Shown here: positions 4,528-6,689 of the stretch, in pieces | How positions within the stretch are numbered: position 1 is the first letter of the stretch | Layout of the letters: every line of letters begins with the position of its first letter | Assembly (NCBI GenBank): GCA_030591405.1 | Contig: JAUVBC010000125.1 | Span: 1-6,689 of the forward strand | Length of the DNA: 6,689 nucleotides | Reading direction: 5' to 3' | DNA from: Candidatus Zixiibacteriota bacterium | Lineage (GTDB): Bacteria; Zixibacteria; MSB-5A5; GN15; PGXB01 | Notes under the pieces: generated by a model | The model's input: the letters and a program-made list of their open reading frames with translations, nothing else | What the model was told of the DNA's origin: nothing | Databases searched by the model: none | Program-made: the position numbers and the translations under genes

Positions 4528-6399
4528 TTATTTCATTTGTTCCAGAAGCTCAAACGATTTCGCCGGGTTGAGCAACAGTACTTTTCTTTCTCCTGCTATT
4601 TTCTCGTCAGCAGTATCGATAATTAATTTGCATAACTCTGTCGGCGTAAGATCGGGGCGAATTGACAAAAGCTTTGCCGCCAAATTGGTTACGTTAGGCG
4701 ATGCCTGTGATGTCCCACTAAGATTCATCTCATCACCACCAGGAACATAGCTTTGAACCTCGAATCCATTGGCATACACATCTACCTTGCCAAAACTTGT
4801 GAAACTGGTTTCGTCTCCAGCCTGATCGACAGCACCGATTGAAATGATATTCGGCAGATCAAACCCGCTGGGGATAAATTCTTCAAAGCTCACGTCGCTA
4901 TCGGCATTTCCTGCAGAAGTAACAAATAGGATTTCCGGTGCATTCTTAATGGCCTCGTATAGGCCGCTTTTGCCAATCTCAAATATTTTCCGCGACAGGG
5001 CTTTTCTCTCTTCGGGAGTTCCACCGGCGTTATTGGCCTCAAGAGCAGATTCTACTCCGGCCAGACTTCCTCCCCAACTCATATTAACTACTCTTACCCC
5101 ATTATCCTTATAATACTGTATCGTTTCAATGGTGGCGGCAGAATCTTTGACTGCCTGTTCTATTGTAGGTTCTTCAGGTATCATGTGGTAGTCAAACGTC
5201 AAACGCGAGGTAAGAAGCTTTGCGTAGGGATTACCGCGAAGTGCTATCCCCGCCACATGTGTTCCGTGTGCATAGTTGCCATATTTGCCAATATCTTCAA
5301 TAAACGGCTGGACTTCCTCCGGTTTTAAGCTACCCATATTTTTCTTCACTTCAGTGCATTCGTCGCTATCGATGTTGGCCTGTAAATCCGAGAGACCTTT
5401 CATAAGCCGCTGAAGACGAGGTCGGTCTTTTTTCACATCGCCAATAGGGTAGAGCAAATCGGTAGTTTTATCAGAGTGTAAAGTATAAGCAATCCCATGA
5501 ACATCATCGATAAATCCATTGTTATCATCGTCGATACCATTGTCCGGGGTTTCTTTACTGTTCATCCAGAGCTTGTCCTTATATATTTCCAAATCGGAAC
5601 CCGAATCCCAGATACAGATAATTACCGGAGTATTACTTTCTCCCGCCTCAAGGGTAACCTCTCGCTCTGCCCATATATCCGGCTTATCAACTTCATTGGC
5701 CTTGAGGTAAGCATCGAGGACCTCGACAAGAATATGTTTGTAAATAAGGTAATAACGAACCGAATAGCCTATCCCCACAAGCTGTTTGGCTATATCTTTG
5801 CTCATCACATTGCCACTTTTGTCAAGAAGCGGCTGGATGCGTGAGCTGACGATACCCTCCAACAAGTTGCGACTGAGCATTTCTGCTCTTGCTTTGGCTG
5901 ATTTTAGATCATCCCCGACAATATCATAAGGCAGAACATTCACAAGCCGACTATACTCATCTTTGATAGGTTTCGATAGTTCTTCTGCGCCAGATCGAAC
6001 TGCGGTTATATATGAGCGGGTAAAAAGCCCGGCGGTCAGCCGCGAAGCTTCTTTCTCTTCGAGCTTGTTGGACATCTCATAATATTTCAGATAATCATCA
6101 TAACGTTTATCCAGCATCGCAATAGCCCCAAGATTAACATAGTAATCTTTGAGCGTAGTCTTATCCGTTATTTCATATTTTTCGAGATCATCTTCAAGGT
6201 CCTTTTGAAGTGCGTGGGCCAGCTTCATCAAGGCCTCATCATTGTCAAAAAGTTCTACCGCTTTAACATCAAGCTTGTAGGTATGTCGCGGAAGATCATC
6301 AAGTTTCTCGATTTTGATCTTCTGCGCAAAAACCAGCGACGTTGCCAGCCAGATAATGCCAACCAGCAGGATCATTAGTGTAACAGATTTTTTCCCCAT
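4528..6399 (-). CDS. Secreted S8 subtilisin-like serine protease with helical N-terminal region
   Basis: The 623-residue protein has a signal peptide ending near VFA (residue 25), so it acts in the periplasm or outside the cell. Residues 27-250 are mostly helical and charged, with a TPR-like stretch around 85-116. They do not resemble the usual I9 propeptide. The S8 domain spans about 258-600 with a full triad: D265 in IWDSGSD, H378 in AHGTHVAG and S564 in GTSQASP. N498 in TSAGN is the oxyanion-hole residue. The triad Asp and His are 113 residues apart, much more than in subtilisin. The insert contains an Asp/Asn-rich motif (NGIDDDNNGFIDDVHG, 287-302), likely calcium-binding, and a charged helical piece (320-370). 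The protein ends about 60 residues after the catalytic Ser, without a C-terminal sorting domain. AAGGAG lies about eight bases before the ATG. It is a single-gene unit, convergent with the lipoprotein gene. Substrate unknown. Confidence 0.95.
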   Translation of the reverse strand: MGKKSVTLMILLVGIIWLATSLVFAQKIKIEKLDDLPRHTYKLDVKAVELFDNDEALMKLAHALQKDLEDDLEKYEITDKTTLKDYYVNLGAIAMLDKRYDDYLKYYEMSNKLEEKEASRLTAGLFTRSYITAVRSGAEELSKPIKDEYSRLVNVLPYDIVGDDLKSAKARAEMLSRNLLEGIVSSRIQPLLDKSGNVMSKDIAKQLVGIGYSVRYYLIYKHILVEVLDAYLKANEVDKPDIWAEREVTLEAGESNTPVIICIWDSGSDLEIYKDKLWMNSKETPDNGIDDDNNGFIDDVHGIAYTLHSDKTTDLLYPIGDVKKDRPRLQRLMKGLSDLQANIDSDECTEVKKNMGSLKPEEVQPFIEDIGKYGNYAHGTHVAGIALRGNPYAKLLTSRLTFDYHMIPEEPTIEQAVKDSAATIETIQYYKDNGVRVVNMSWGGSLAGVESALEANNAGGTPEERKALSRKIFEIGKSGLYEAIKNAPEILFVTSAGNADSDVSFEEFIPSGFDLPNIISIGAVDQAGDETSFTSFGKVDVYANGFEVQSYVPGGDEMNLSGTSQASPNVTNLAAKLLSIRPDLTPTELCKLIIDTADEKIAGERKVLLLNPAKSFELLEQMK

Positions 6400-6484
6400 A
6401 TTTAAATCTCCTTTACATGTGGGAATTAATACTTATGGCCAATTTTTATAAACTGCCTTTTATAATCCAACTTGCCTGAGAATA

Positions 6485-6513
6485 AATCTATAATATTTTT
6501 TTTGAAAATTCAA
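6485..6513 (-). promoter_or_regulatory. Candidate promoter of the protease gene
   Basis: On the minus strand TTGAAT (6513-6508) and TAGATT (6490-6485) are exactly 17 bases apart, each matching 4/6 of consensus. The spacer includes a run of eight A. The start would be near 6478, leaving a leader of about 80 nt before the ATG at 6399. I see no riboswitch in that leader. Confidence 0.5.
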
Positions 6514-6520
6514 GGGTTTT

Positions 6521-6536
6521 AGACAAATTATTGTCT
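6521..6536. repeat. 6-4-6 inverted repeat upstream of the protease promoter
   Basis: AGACAA and TTGTCT flank ATTA as a perfect interrupted palindrome, eight bases upstream of the -35 box proposed for the protease gene. The position suits an activator or repressor site. No known regulator is recognised. Confidence 0.4.
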
Positions 6537-6648
6537 GCAAATTGGATGTTTTGCTTCAGTCTCAAAAACAGTAAATTTAATAAGTCATTGTCCCAGAGAA
6601 GATTATGCCTGTATATAAAAAAATAAAAACAAAAGGCAAAAAAAACTG

Positions 6649-6676
6649 TTGATAATTTCTGATTATATCGTATAAT
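6649..6676 (+). promoter_or_regulatory. Near-consensus rightward promoter at the right edge
   Basis: TTGATA (6649-6654, 5/6 of consensus) and TATAAT (6671-6676, 6/6) are 16 bases apart. Transcription would start near 6683 and leave the window, so a gene or RNA divergent from the protease probably begins just beyond. The -10 box is also one arm of a small inverted repeat, ATTATA-TCG-TATAAT (6662-6676). Confidence 0.55.
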
Positions 6677-6689
6677 ATCTAAATAGAGG

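Noticed and set aside
6537..6556. GCAAA...TTTGC inverted repeat near the protease promoter
   Set aside because: Only five pairs with an eight-base gap; too weak to separate from chance beside the stronger repeat at 6521-6536.
1..6689. CRISPR array, tRNA, rRNA, transposase or integration site
   Set aside because: Read on both strands; no regularly spaced repeats, RNA-gene signatures, transposase motifs or flanking target duplications were seen.

Overview
The window holds five protein-coding genes (one cut by the left edge) and several regulatory RNA and promoter signals, with no tRNA, rRNA, insertion sequence or CRISPR array. The genes point to a Gram-negative bacterium: a TonB-dependent outer-membrane receptor with a carboxypeptidase-regulatory-like N-terminal domain, a lipoprotein with an acidic stretch after the lipidated cysteine, and an S8 protease with an Asp/Asn-rich motif common in marine and FCB-group bacteria. 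A member of the FCB superphylum (Bacteroidetes relatives or a candidate phylum near them) is my best guess from protein style; the sequence does not fix it.

Left part (1-1776). On the minus strand lies the first 503 codons of a TonB-dependent receptor. Its leader carries a clear TPP (thiamin pyrophosphate) riboswitch at 1597-1685. An intrinsic terminator (1539-1576) sits between the riboswitch and the start codon. An 8-bp stretch of the riboswitch core is perfectly complementary to the region holding the terminator's first arm. The simplest reading is a TPP-OFF transcription-attenuation switch, and therefore a receptor for thiamin or a thiamin compound. A promoter upstream of the riboswitch overlaps an inverted repeat.

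Middle part (1777-4375, plus strand). Divergent from the receptor is a membrane-anchored calcineurin-like metallophosphoesterase with three N-terminal membrane helices, then a twin-arginine-like motif and a fourth hydrophobic segment. It starts without a visible Shine-Dalgarno sequence, five bases after a TATAAT box. Next is a small two-domain protein that looks like a DUF5335-type domain joined to a DUF2934 domain, closed by a strong terminator. A short lipoprotein with a beta-rich, possibly lipocalin-like domain follows, with its own terminator.

Right part (4376-6689). A secreted S8 subtilisin-like protease is encoded on the minus strand, convergent with the lipoprotein gene; its 3' hairpin pairs better in minus-strand RNA than in plus-strand RNA. 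Its promoter region carries a perfect 6-4-6 inverted repeat just upstream of the -35 box. At the right edge a near-consensus promoter points out of the window, so another transcription unit probably starts just beyond it.

How the genes relate. Apart from the possible shared control region between the receptor and the phosphoesterase, these look like independent single-gene units. Most of the products act in the envelope: outer-membrane import, an inner-membrane enzyme facing the periplasm, a lipoprotein and an exported protease.
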